From positions 496,001 to 560,000 of the forward strand of contig NZ_CP018800.1 in assembly GCF_002795825.1 (NCBI RefSeq): DNA of 64,000 nt. Direction: 5' to 3'. The DNA is from Mariprofundus ferrinatatus (GTDB lineage Bacteria > Pseudomonadota > Zetaproteobacteria > Mariprofundales > Mariprofundaceae). The translations under genes were made by a program, and so were the position numbers. Below the pieces are notes generated by a model that searched no databases, was not told the origin of the DNA, and saw nothing but the letters and a program-made list of their open reading frames with translations. Shown one piece after another: positions 29,255 to 37,356 of this stretch; position 1 is the stretch's first letter, and each line of letters opens with the position of its first letter.

Positions 29255-30832
29255 TTATCGGATGATCTCTTTGATGCGATGACTAAGCGTATCAATATCC
29301 AGAGGTTTTCTCATGACAAGACTCCTCTCAATTCGCTCTTCAGGCCTTAAAGCCTCTTTTTTGTCATAACCGGTAGCGAATATGATCGGGATATCAGGAT
29401 TGATTTCCCGCATGCGAAGGGCGGCTCTGGATCCTCCCAGCCTGGGCATGACAACATCCATGATGACCAGGGCGATACCCTGATTGTTTGAAAAGATGTC
29501 GACGGCTTCCAGCCCGTCTGCTGCAGTAAGAACATGGTAGCCCAGGTTTTCAAGAACCCCCTGGGTTGTTTCTAGAAGGTCAGCTTCGTCATCTACAAGC
29601 AGGATGGTCTCCCCTTCTCCCTCTTCGATCTCTGTTTCGTTATATGCTGCCATGGCCTGCTCTTCTTCAGCTATAAGTGGCAGATACAGATGAATGGTTG
29701 TTCCCTGATTCTCCTTGCTCTCAATATTCAGGATACCGTTATGCTCCTGAATAGCCCTGTGTACCATGGCAAGCCCCAGTCCGGTCCCTTTACCCACCTC
29801 CTTGGTGGTGAAGAAGGGGTCAAGGACATGGGCGATATCCTCCTGCCTGATGCCAGTGCCGTTGTCGCTTACTCTCACATGGGCATAATAATCAGATGAT
29901 GCATCAGGGTGTGTATTGATGAAATGTTCATCCACTTCGAACTCATCAAGGCGGATTATAATCCTGGGTTCGGGCCTCTCTGCCACAGCGTCTTGCGCAT
30001 TGATGATCAGATTCAGCAGCACCTGATGCAGTTGTGTGGCATCAGCATTGATGGTCAACTCCTGGTTGCAGAACTCATAGGTCACGATGGTGCTTTCGGG
30101 GATGGCGGCCTCAGTCAGTTTCACCGCCTCTTTAAGAAATGAGGTCAGGCTGAAGTGCTCTTTTTCAACTTCATTTGTCCTGGCAAATGTCAGTAGTTGC
30201 TGGATCATGTCAGCTGCCCGATCGGAGAGTTTCTCTATGTTATTCAGGTTGGCAAGCGCCCTGGGCTGATCCTGGAGCTTCCGCATCGCCAGAAAGAGGT
30301 TTCCTACTATGCCTCCAAGAATGTTGTTGAAGTCATGCGCAATCCCGCCCACGAGGGTGCCCAGCGCCTCCATCTTTTGTGACTGGTTGAACTGGGTCGC
30401 TGTTTTTTTCCGGTCAGAAATCTCCTTCGTAGTAGCGTGAAGAATGTCCCCGTCTTTCAACTTCAGCAGGGTGAGGTGAACTTCAGCAGGAAAAACCTCT
30501 CCATTGGTTTTCTGATGCGTCCATTCAAAGATGTTTGAGCCGGATCTGTAGGCTGCGGCAATTTGTTCATCTGCCGCTGTCCGCGAGTCTCTGCCATCCG
30601 GTTGGATCGGAGGGGAGTGTTCGCTGAGATGGCGGCCGAGGAACTCTTCTGATGAGGTACAGGCGAACATTTTCAAAGTAGCCGGGTTACAATCGAGAAT
30701 CCCATGTTCATTAAGAAACATAATGGTATCTGGAGAGGCATCATAAAGTGCCCGAAGTTTTTCTTCGTAAGGGTTCAACTTACTCACCGAATAACCACCG
30801 CTCCTTTTTTCCAGTATGCCTTTGGGTTGCAC
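29255..30832 (-). CDS. PAS-containing hybrid sensor histidine kinase
   Basis: Cytoplasmic sensor kinase of 525 residues with no membrane helix. Order: PAS domain (about 25–140, MFLNEHGILDCNPATLKMF and FEWTHQKTNGEVFPAEV), dimerisation box with phospho-acceptor His in GGIAHDFNNILGGIVGN, HATPase with NLIINAQDAV, GTGIRQEDI and GKGTGLGLAMVH, and a C-terminal receiver (about 405–525) with ILLVDDEADLL, phospho-acceptor Asp in IMDVVMPRLGG and Lys in VMRKPLD. GTG at 30832 has AGGA eight bases upstream; a GTG at 30787 (510 residues) is an alternative. The internal receiver suggests phosphorelay. Adjacent HDOD and HD-GYP genes suggest a surface or motility signalling group. Confidence 0.9.
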   Translation of the reverse strand: MQPKGILEKRSGGYSVSKLNPYEEKLRALYDASPDTIMFLNEHGILDCNPATLKMFACTSSEEFLGRHLSEHSPPIQPDGRDSRTAADEQIAAAYRSGSNIFEWTHQKTNGEVFPAEVHLTLLKLKDGDILHATTKEISDRKKTATQFNQSQKMEALGTLVGGIAHDFNNILGGIVGNLFLAMRKLQDQPRALANLNNIEKLSDRAADMIQQLLTFARTNEVEKEHFSLTSFLKEAVKLTEAAIPESTIVTYEFCNQELTINADATQLHQVLLNLIINAQDAVAERPEPRIIIRLDEFEVDEHFINTHPDASSDYYAHVRVSDNGTGIRQEDIAHVLDPFFTTKEVGKGTGLGLAMVHRAIQEHNGILNIESKENQGTTIHLYLPLIAEEEQAMAAYNETEIEEGEGETILLVDDEADLLETTQGVLENLGYHVLTAADGLEAVDIFSNNQGIALVIMDVVMPRLGGSRAALRMREINPDIPIIFATGYDKKEALRPEERIERSLVMRKPLDIDTLSHRIKEIIR

Positions 30833-31101
30833 CTTCCAGTTCCTGCCCCGAAGGGGGATAAATCAACGATCTCTACACTGCTCTCAACGAGAGTCCCTCC
30901 GATCAAACAGTATAACATAGAGTATATCGACTCGTAATCACTTTGCATTAATCATGGTGCCTCTACCTGCCATGTTAAAGGCGGGTTCATCAGAGTGGTC
31001 CGGTTATTGGCTCCTGTTGCTTATGTGTTAATGCCCCGGTTCAATGAGCAGGCATGCAGCCGGGTTTGCCCTTCAGGGAAACAGAGTGCTCGGGAGTACC
31101 T
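30833..31101. other. Spacer upstream of the kinase gene
   Basis: 269 bases before the decayed nth copy, holding a possible kinase promoter. No gene features seen. Confidence 0.45.
30909..30937 (-). promoter_or_regulatory. Possible promoter of the kinase–HDOD unit
   Basis: On the minus strand TTACGA (30937–30932), 17-base spacer, TATACT (30914–30909). The –10 is good, the –35 weak. A second TATACT lies a few bases upstream. Confidence 0.35.
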
Positions 31102-31210
31102 TTACATGGCCGTCGGCTTCTCCGGCCATTGGCATTCGGATGAGACAGGACAGGCATGGCACTTGGGTTTGCGCGCTGTGCAGGTGTAGCGGTGATGCGG
31201 ATCGGCTAAT
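31102..31210 (-). pseudogene. Decayed copy of the nth 3' end (FeS-cluster tail of endonuclease III)
   Basis: Read on the minus strand this stretch encodes RYTCTARKPKCHACPVSSEC followed by QWPEKPTAM and a stop at 31104–31102. It parallels the last residues of the intact nth gene (RYTCTARKPKCPQCPVSAEC then NWPEKISAL). All four cluster cysteines and their spacing (C-x6-C-x2-C-x5-C) are kept. Over 97 aligned bases I count 23 mismatches, about three-quarters identity, with a one-base deletion upstream. There is no start and nothing further 5': the HD-GYP gene's last codons begin at the edge. A gene fragment left by duplication or insertion. Confidence 0.88.
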
Positions 31211-32654
31211 TAGTGTTCTCATCTCCGTATTGGCGGGCGATGTCGCAGAACTCATCTTCTATGGCGACAAAGGCATCAACGATGTCGGGATCGAAGTGGG
31301 TTCCTTTTCCCTCAATGATAATCTTGCACGCCTTTTCATGGCTGAAGGCCGGCTTGTAAACCCGTTTAGAAATTAGGGCGTCGTAGACATCTGCAACGGC
31401 CATAAGGCGTCCGGAGAAGGGGATCTCATCCCCTTTTAATCCGGCAGGATAACCGCTTCCATCCCACTTTTCGTGATGGGTAAGCGAGATGTCGCTGGCA
31501 AGGATCAGGAATGAATTTGGCCCAAGACCCTTCTGGGCAACTGCCAGTGCTTCAGCACCTATGGCCGGGTGTCCCTTCATGATTTCAAACTCATCATCGG
31601 TGAGTTTTCCCGGCTTGAGCAGGATTGCATCGGGGATGCCCACCTTGCCGATATCGTGTAATGGAGCTGACTTGAAGAGCAGATCGATGGTCTCAATATC
31701 AAGGAAATCGCAGAACCTTGGATGATCCTTCAGCTTTTTGGCCAGTGCGCGAACATAGCGTTGGGTGCGAAGCAGGTGAGCGCCGGTCTCGTTGTCCCGT
31801 GTCTCTGCCAGCGATGCAAGCGACATGATGGTGATATCACGCGTGCGCCCGAGTTCCTCTGTGCGTTCTCGAATGGTATCGACCATGCGATTGGTGTGCT
31901 TGGCCATAACTCCAAACTCATCAGCAGAAGCGACAGGGATAGAGCCACTATAGTCACCGAGCGTGGTCTGCAGAAGCAGGGCATTCTGGGCATCGAACGA
32001 GCTACGGATATTGCGCGCAAAGGAGAAAATTACATTGAGCGTGTGGGGTAGCGTAACAGAAAGCACAAAGAGGAACTCCTTGATGATAGAGACGCGGCCA
32101 TCTGCCAGAGGTATGTCGTTTCCAACTTTTACCAGCCAGTCGAGATCCTTGATGACCAGGAGAATGAAGATGCCGACAATAAGGAGGACGCTGATGGTGG
32201 CAAAGATCACCATGCGTGTCGTAATCGGAAAGTAATCCTCCTCTGGCTCAATTTCTGTGTGGTTGGCAAGAACAGTTGCGGCAACGTTTCGTTCCACCTG
32301 CAGCGCAATATCGATGGCAGCAAAGAAGCCGAGGCCTGCGATGCCGACAATCAGTTTAAGGCCGCTCTCAAGTGGAAAGGAGAATGTGACGGTGTTGAAG
32401 ATCGTCAGGGAAATGCCGGTAGCAAGGAAGAGTAGAAGTTCCACCCTGAAAGCGGAGCGCACCTGGCTGTTCAGTGGTTTTTTGTTAACAAGGCTGTCCC
32501 ACAATAGTTTCCCGGCCAGATATTGAACGGCAAACAGAGTGACGATAGGGATAATTACCGAGAACGCTGGCAGCCCTTCGACAAAGGGGCATACCTGGAC
32601 GCCGTAGATAGGGATTATGACCGCTGCTGCACCATAGTGAATGATTCTTCGCAT
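31206..32654 (-). CDS. Membrane-bound HD-GYP domain phosphodiesterase
   Basis: Hydrolyses c-di-GMP (known activity of intact HD-GYP proteins). 482 residues: about five N-terminal membrane helices (e.g. AFSVIIPIVTLFAVQYLAG, MVIFATISVLLIVGIFILLV), a HAMP-like linker, and a canonical HD-GYP domain (about 300–470) with LHDIGKVGIPDAILLKPG, HHEKWDGSGYPAGLKG and ADVYDALISKRVYK. All metal ligands and GYP are present. ATG 32654 begins 16 bases after the nth stop; the gene ends at the edge of a second, decayed nth 3' end, so it is flanked by a direct repeat. Composition resembles neighbours. Confidence 0.92.
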   Translation of the reverse strand: MRRIIHYGAAAVIIPIYGVQVCPFVEGLPAFSVIIPIVTLFAVQYLAGKLLWDSLVNKKPLNSQVRSAFRVELLLFLATGISLTIFNTVTFSFPLESGLKLIVGIAGLGFFAAIDIALQVERNVAATVLANHTEIEPEEDYFPITTRMVIFATISVLLIVGIFILLVIKDLDWLVKVGNDIPLADGRVSIIKEFLFVLSVTLPHTLNVIFSFARNIRSSFDAQNALLLQTTLGDYSGSIPVASADEFGVMAKHTNRMVDTIRERTEELGRTRDITIMSLASLAETRDNETGAHLLRTQRYVRALAKKLKDHPRFCDFLDIETIDLLFKSAPLHDIGKVGIPDAILLKPGKLTDDEFEIMKGHPAIGAEALAVAQKGLGPNSFLILASDISLTHHEKWDGSGYPAGLKGDEIPFSGRLMAVADVYDALISKRVYKPAFSHEKACKIIIEGKGTHFDPDIVDAFVAIEDEFCDIARQYGDENTN

Positions 32655-32670
32655 TGGCCTGATTCCCCAG

Positions 32671-33321
32671 TTACAGTGCACTGATCTTCTCCGGCCAATT
32701 GCATTCGGCGGAGACGGGGCATTGCGGGCATTTCGGCTTGCGCGCTGTGCAGGTGTAGCGGCCATGCAGGATCAGCCAATGATGGGCGTGCTGCATAAAC
32801 GCTTTCGGAATCACCTTTAACAATCCTTTTTCGACATCGAGTGGCGTTTTGCCAGGAGCCAGCCCTGTGCGGTTACCTACGCGGAAGATATGGGTATCCA
32901 CCGCCATGGTCGGTTCCCCAAAAAGAACATTGAGTACCACATTGGCAGTCTTGCGGCCGACACCGGGCAGTGCCTCAAGCTCTTTGCGGGTTTTTGGCAC
33001 TTTTCCATCATGTCTTGAAACCAACATCTGGCAGGTGCCGATCAGGTGCTTTGCCTTGCTGTTATAGAGGCCCAGAGTGGAGATATATTTTTTCAGTTTG
33101 GTCTCGCCCAGATCGAGGATCGCCTGCGGGGTGTTGGCGACAGGGTAGAGCTTGGCGGTCGCTTTGTTGACTCCCACATCGGTGGATTGGGCCGAAAGCA
33201 TGACTGCTGCAAGCAGCTCAAATTCATTACTGTAGTTGAGTTCGGTGACCGGTTCCGGGTCAATGGCCTGCAGCTGTTCAAAAAAGGAGCGCACCTGAGC
33301 GGCACTCATGCGTTTGGTCAT
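32671..33321 (-). CDS. nth: Endonuclease III
   Basis: DNA glycosylase/AP lyase for oxidised pyrimidines in base excision repair. 216 residues: helix-hairpin-helix LEALPGVGRKTANVVLNVLF with the catalytic Lys, the catalytic Asp in VDTHIFRVGNRTGL, and the C-terminal 4Fe-4S site with four Cys in TCTARKPKCPQCPVSAEC. ATG 33321 (or 33309) is the start. It lies 14 bases after the PilP-like gene. Its 3' end is duplicated about 1.5 kb downstream beyond the HD-GYP gene. Confidence 0.97.
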   Translation of the reverse strand: MTKRMSAAQVRSFFEQLQAIDPEPVTELNYSNEFELLAAVMLSAQSTDVGVNKATAKLYPVANTPQAILDLGETKLKKYISTLGLYNSKAKHLIGTCQMLVSRHDGKVPKTRKELEALPGVGRKTANVVLNVLFGEPTMAVDTHIFRVGNRTGLAPGKTPLDVEKGLLKVIPKAFMQHAHHWLILHGRYTCTARKPKCPQCPVSAECNWPEKISAL

Positions 33322-33335
33322 GTTCAGTTGCTGAT

Positions 33336-33833
33336 CTACTCGTTGACTTCTTTCATGGTCAGGCTCACCTGACGGTCAATGATTTCTCCGGCCGGATTAA
33401 GCACCTGCTCAACCAGGAAGATGGTGTCATCGGTGATCTTCTCAATCTTGCCATTGTTCTGGCCGATGTAGTTGCCGCGGCGGACGATATATCCCTTGGT
33501 GGTGCTATCCTCCACCATAGCCACATGCTCACCGGCCATTTTGAAGATGGCGACCAGTCGCAAGGTGGCGAGGTCGAACTCCTCGAGTTTTTCGCGTTTG
33601 CGGTCGGAGAGGCGCATCTGGGTTTCCATGAGTGCTGCCTGTCCGCGTGTGGCCATACGCACCAGATAGGAGGAGAAGGGGTCGCGCAGGTTGGTGAAAT
33701 CGATTTCGGGCGCATTAACCTGGCGGCTCATAGCATCAGGGATTGCATCACCTTCCGCCATTGCAGCCGTTTCCGCCGATGCCGTAAAAGCACCGGTCAT
33801 GCAGATCACTATCAGCCCTGACCAAAGCCTCAT
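33336..33833 (-). CDS. PilP-like type IV pilus assembly protein (orphan)
   Basis: 165 residues with a signal peptide (WSGLIVICMTGAFTASAET) but no lipobox Cys, unlike typical PilP lipoproteins. The mature part has the PilP features: a disordered N-terminal piece with RDPFSSYL, then the beta domain LEEFDLATLRLVAIFKMAG, DSTTKGYIVRRGNYIGQNNG and DDTIFLVEQVLNPAGE. PilP connects the inner-membrane PilMNO complex to the secretin PilQ, but none of these genes is nearby. ATG 33833 with GGAGG five bases upstream. Co-directional with nth, HD-GYP, kinase and HDOD genes. Confidence 0.78.
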   Translation of the reverse strand: MRLWSGLIVICMTGAFTASAETAAMAEGDAIPDAMSRQVNAPEIDFTNLRDPFSSYLVRMATRGQAALMETQMRLSDRKREKLEEFDLATLRLVAIFKMAGEHVAMVEDSTTKGYIVRRGNYIGQNNGKIEKITDDTIFLVEQVLNPAGEIIDRQVSLTMKEVNE

Positions 33834-33848
33834 GGTCTCCTCCATAGC

Positions 33849-33899
33849 GCAGTAAAACAGGCAGTAAAACTGCGAGCGAGTGTAATTAGAGCAGTAAAA
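33849..33899. repeat. Three direct copies of GCAGTAAAA upstream of the PilP-like gene
   Basis: Exact 9-mers at 33849–33857, 33861–33869 and 33891–33899, spaced 12 and 30 bases start to start. They sit just upstream of the pilP-like start codon (minus strand) and could be a regulator's binding sites or chance. Confidence 0.6.
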
Positions 33900-33989
33900 T
33901 CAATGCGATGCAAAGCAATTCTCAGAATCTGCGACACCGGTTCGAGTCCAAATGTCCGGAGAGCGGCGCTGAATGCGGTCTCTTTCAAT

Positions 33990-34442
33990 CTACGTTCTGC
34001 CAGAGCTTCCAAAACCGCCGGCGCCGCGTTCTGTCTCAGAAAGCCCGGAAACCTCATGAAAGTCGGCCTGCACGAACGGCGCAATAATCATCTGGGCAAT
34101 ACGATCACCGCGATTGACGATAAATGGTTCTTTGCCGTGATTGATCAGGATCACGCCAACCTCGCCACGGTAGTCTGCATCGATCGTGCCCGGGCTATTG
34201 AGTACGGTAATGCCATGTTTCAGGGCAAGGCCTGAGCGGGGGCGGATCTGGGCCTCGAAGTTGTCCGGCAGAGCCATGGCAAATCCGGTTTTGATCAGTT
34301 GATGTTCCCCCGGTTGAATCACCACAATTTCATCAATTGCTGCGCGCAGGTCGGCGCCGGCTGCGTGTGTTGTTGCGTAGAAGGGGAGGTCGATTCCATC
34401 GCCATGCGGCAGTTTCTGAATATGTACAATCGGGTTACTCAT
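33990..34442 (-). CDS. dut: Deoxyuridine 5'-triphosphate nucleotidohydrolase
   Basis: Hydrolyses dUTP to dUMP, keeping uracil out of DNA; homotrimer. 150 residues with the five dUTPase motifs: [42 protein letters not shown] (motif 3 with catalytic Asp), [12 protein letters not shown], and the C-terminal [13 protein letters not shown]-loop-like tail that closes over the active site. Overlaps coaBC by four bases (ATGA); the coaBC–dut order is usual in proteobacteria. Confidence 0.97.
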   Translation of the reverse strand: MSNPIVHIQKLPHGDGIDLPFYATTHAAGADLRAAIDEIVVIQPGEHQLIKTGFAMALPDNFEAQIRPRSGLALKHGITVLNSPGTIDADYRGEVGVILINHGKEPFIVNRGDRIAQMIIAPFVQADFHEVSGLSETERGAGGFGSSGRT

Positions 34443-35620
34443 GATTCCAGCTCCATGATGTGTTGAATAATCTGTTCGGCAAAAGCCTGTTTGGATTCAC
34501 TGTCGATCGGCACCTCACGCTCTGCGGTCACCCACCAGCCGCCAGCACGTTCCGAGCCCATGTTGCCGATATCGTTGGCGACAATTGCATCGACACCCTT
34601 CTGTTCCAGTTTACTGCGGGCATATCCGGTGTGGTTCGATGATTCTGCAGCAAAAGCAATCACGTGAGAGGGGCGCTGATACATTGCTGCGACCTCAGCT
34701 ACAATATCAGGGTTGGCGATAAGTTCGACGTTCATTGATTTGGTGTCGTTACGTTTCAGCTTCCCGGAGTGGGTCTCCTGAAACCGAAAATCACTGACGG
34801 CAGCGGTTGCGATAAAGGTGTTCGCATCTTTGGCAGTATCAATGCAGGCAGCCAGCATCTCATCCGCTGATGTGACATTGATGCGTTTGACCAGCGGATG
34901 CGCATCGGGTGTGCCGGGGCCGGCAATCAGCGCGACTTCGGCTCCCATGACTGCAGCGGCAGATGCGAGCAGGGCCCCCAGTTTCCCGCTGGCACGGTTG
35001 GTAAGCAGGCGCACAGCATCCCATGCCTCTGCTGTTGGACCTGCATTGATCACCCAGCGCTGATCTTGAAGAGTCTGTTCGGTGAGCAGTGGAAGCAGGG
35101 CGGAAACAATATTCTCAGGTTCGGAGAGGCGACCGGAGCCCTCTTCGCCGCAAGCCAGTTGCCCCGATTCAGGGCCGATGAAACGGATGCCCCGTGTTGT
35201 CAGTGCTTCGACATTTCGACGGGTGGCATCGGATTCCCACATCGAGCTGTTCATGGCCGGCGCCAGCAGGGTTGGTGCCTTGTTTACCTGCATCATGGTG
35301 GTCAGCAGGTCATCGGCAATGCCGTATGCCAGGCGGGCAAGAATATTGGCTGTAGCCGGTGCGATCACCACAGCATCGGCCCATCGCGCAAGCTGGATAT
35401 GCCCCATATTGCGTTCGGTGGTAAGATCAAAAAGCTCGGTATGCACCTCTTTGCCGGTCAGTGCCTCAAAGGTGAGAGGGGATACAAACTGGCAGGCCGA
35501 CCGGGTCATGACACAACGAACCTCTGCGCCTGCCTTGATCAGCAGGCGTACAAGTTCGGCCACACGGTAGACTGCAATACCGCCTCCGATGCCGATCAGG
35601 ATCCTCTTGCCGGCTAGCAT
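34439..35620 (-). CDS. coaBC: Bifunctional phosphopantothenoylcysteine synthetase/decarboxylase
   Basis: Two steps of CoA synthesis. 393 residues: N-terminal flavin-dependent CoaC decarboxylase (about 1–190) with [20 protein letters not shown], the PxMNxxMW block [12 protein letters not shown] and [15 protein letters not shown] with the active-site Cys; C-terminal CoaB synthetase (about 190–393) with [34 protein letters not shown] and [12 protein letters not shown]. The start ATG 35620 is only one base from the bcp stop, so bcp–coaBC–dut form one unit. Confidence 0.96.
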   Translation of the reverse strand: MLAGKRILIGIGGGIAVYRVAELVRLLIKAGAEVRCVMTRSACQFVSPLTFEALTGKEVHTELFDLTTERNMGHIQLARWADAVVIAPATANILARLAYGIADDLLTTMMQVNKAPTLLAPAMNSSMWESDATRRNVEALTTRGIRFIGPESGQLACGEEGSGRLSEPENIVSALLPLLTEQTLQDQRWVINAGPTAEAWDAVRLLTNRASGKLGALLASAAAVMGAEVALIAGPGTPDAHPLVKRINVTSADEMLAACIDTAKDANTFIATAAVSDFRFQETHSGKLKRNDTKSMNVELIANPDIVAEVAAMYQRPSHVIAFAAESSNHTGYARSKLEQKGVDAIVANDIGNMGSERAGGWWVTAEREVPIDSESKQAFAEQIIQHIMELES

Positions 35621-35621
35621 C

Positions 35622-36104
35622 CTAGCTTTGCGCTTCCTTCAGGGTGCTCAACACTTCGTCAACATGGCCGGCCACCTTCACCTTGCGCCAGACATGCGTG
35701 ATGACACCTTCAGGGTTGATGATAAAGGTTGAGCGCTCCACCCCAAGATACTCCTTGCCGTAGTTTTTCTTGATCTGCATGACGTCAAAAGCTTTGCAAA
35801 GCGCCTCATCAGGATCAGAAATCAGCGGGAAGTTGAGGTTCTGCTTTGTGGTGAAGTTCTCATGCGATTTCACCGAATCGCGGCTGACGCCGACGATGAC
35901 GGCATCTGCGGTTGAGAAGTCAGGAAGGGCATCGCGAAATGCGCATGATTCAGTAGTGCAGCCGGATGTGCTGTCTTTGGGGTAGAAGTAGAGTATGACC
36001 CATTTCCCTTGCAGGTCAGCGAGTTTCAGTCTTCCTTCGGGCCAGGTCTCAAGCTCAATGCTGACAGGTGCGGCATCACCGGGGTTGATGGAATAGTTAC
36101 TCAT
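35622..36104 (-). CDS. bcp: Thiol peroxidase Bcp (peroxiredoxin Q)
   Basis: Thioredoxin-dependent peroxidase that reduces hydrogen peroxide and lipid peroxides. 160 residues with thioredoxin-fold block WVILYFYPKDSTSGCTTESC: peroxidatic Cys in SGCTTE and, five residues on, the resolving Cys in ESCAFRD, as in the E. coli enzyme. ATG 36104 with GGAG upstream. First gene of bcp–coaBC–dut; divergent from ispH with 93 bases between. Confidence 0.95.
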   Translation of the reverse strand: MSNYSINPGDAAPVSIELETWPEGRLKLADLQGKWVILYFYPKDSTSGCTTESCAFRDALPDFSTADAVIVGVSRDSVKSHENFTTKQNLNFPLISDPDEALCKAFDVMQIKKNYGKEYLGVERSTFIINPEGVITHVWRKVKVAGHVDEVLSTLKEAQS

Positions 36105-36144
36105 TAGCAGCTCCTTCTGAATATACGGGAATCATGGATGCCAA

Positions 36145-36167
36145 AGCATAGGGTACGATGCTATGCT
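36145..36167. repeat. Inverted repeat in the bcp/ispH divergent promoter region
   Basis: AGCATAG (36145–36151) and CTATGCT (36161–36167), arms of seven bases separated by nine. It lies between two divergent genes and could be an operator; overlaps a –10-like TATGCT on the plus strand. Confidence 0.4.
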
Positions 36168-36197
36168 CCGCCACATGCCAGTTCTGGAGAGGTGGAT

Positions 36198-37130
36198 ATG
36201 AGTCAGGTGCTGTTAGCCGAGCCGCGCGGGTTTTGTGCAGGCGTGGATCGAGCTATCGAAATTGTTGAGAAGGCGCTTGAGGTTTACGGTGCGCCGGTCT
36301 ATGTGCGTCATGAGATCGTGCACAACAAGTTTGTAGTTGAGGGGCTGAAGAAGAAAGGGGCTGTCTTTATTTCCGAAGTGGATGATGCTCCTGACGGATC
36401 CCTGCTGATATTCTCTGCTCACGGTGTAAGTAAAGGGGTTCGCCAGCGAGCAGATGAGCGTGGCCTGCGCGTTATCGATGCCACCTGCCCACTGGTTACC
36501 AAGGTGCATCTGGAGCTTCTTCGCCACCACCAGAATGGTGACCAGGTGATCCTGATCGGGCATGCGGGGCACCCGGAGGTTGAGGGTACCATGGGCCAGG
36601 CCCCGGATGGGGCTGTGTTGCTTATTTCGACGGTTGACGATGTTGCATCGCTGGAGGTCAACGATCCCGGCAAGCTTGCATATGTCACCCAGACCACCCT
36701 GAGCGTCGACGATACTGTGGATATTATTGATGCATTGAAATTACGCTTCCCCCATATTCAGGGGCCGAAACGCGAGGATATCTGTTACGCAACCAGTAAC
36801 CGACAGTCGGCGGTAAAAGAGCTGTCACTCAAGTCAGATGTAGTGCTTGTAATCGGATCGAAAAATTCGTCCAATTCCAATCGCCTGCGTGAGGTGGCCG
36901 AGCGCTCAGGTTGCGCTGCTTATCTGATCGATGGCCCGGATGATATCAATCCGATCTGGTTCGGAAGTGGTGATCGTATCGGTATTTCAGCCGGTGCTTC
37001 GGCACCTGAAGTGCTCGTGGAGCAGGTGACCTGCTGGCTCAGAGAGCGGGGGTTTGCTGAACCGGAGGTTCTTAAGGTGTGCGAGGAGAATGTCACCTTC
37101 AGTTTGCCGGTCGAACTTCGCAAATGCTGA
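36198..37130 (+). CDS. ispH: 4-hydroxy-3-methylbut-2-enyl diphosphate reductase
   Basis: Last enzyme of the MEP isoprenoid pathway; iron-sulfur reductase making IPP and DMAPP. 310 residues with the three Fe-S ligand cysteines in [28 protein letters not shown] and [16 protein letters not shown], plus the substrate-pocket [14 protein letters not shown] 36198 with GGAGAGG upstream matches the family start (an open frame extends to 36138 but overlaps the promoter region). Together with ispE in this window it shows use of the MEP pathway. Confidence 0.97.
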   Translation: MSQVLLAEPRGFCAGVDRAIEIVEKALEVYGAPVYVRHEIVHNKFVVEGLKKKGAVFISEVDDAPDGSLLIFSAHGVSKGVRQRADERGLRVIDATCPLVTKVHLELLRHHQNGDQVILIGHAGHPEVEGTMGQAPDGAVLLISTVDDVASLEVNDPGKLAYVTQTTLSVDDTVDIIDALKLRFPHIQGPKREDICYATSNRQSAVKELSLKSDVVLVIGSKNSSNSNRLREVAERSGCAAYLIDGPDDINPIWFGSGDRIGISAGASAPEVLVEQVTCWLRERGFAEPEVLKVCEENVTFSLPVELRKC

Positions 37131-37208
37131 ATCCGGTCGGATTTGAGGTGGACCGGGAATAGTGGTCTGACCGAGGTTGAGGCGTTAAGATTGTTGATGA
37201 AGGGAAGT

Positions 37209-37237
37209 TTTATGTCGCGGGCAGAGTGTTGTATACT
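37209..37237 (+). promoter_or_regulatory. Possible promoter of the [10 protein letters not shown] protein gene
   Basis: A good –10, TATACT (37232–37237), with a weak –35 (TTTATG, 37209–37214) 17 bases upstream. Would give a leader of about 110 bases. Confidence 0.35.
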
Positions 37238-37356
37238 ATTCTGCTAACGATTGATGTGGCTCTCAAATTGCACATTGGGGGTTAGTGTGCTACTTAAGAG
37301 GGGCGCACGACAACAGATAGATATGGTCTGTTGCTGCTTGCAGCCGGGAGGAAACG

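Noticed and set aside
33931-33955. GGTTCGAGTCC resembling a tRNA T-arm between dut and the PilP-like gene
   Set aside because: The flanking bases do not pair and no acceptor or anticodon arms are found; treated as chance.
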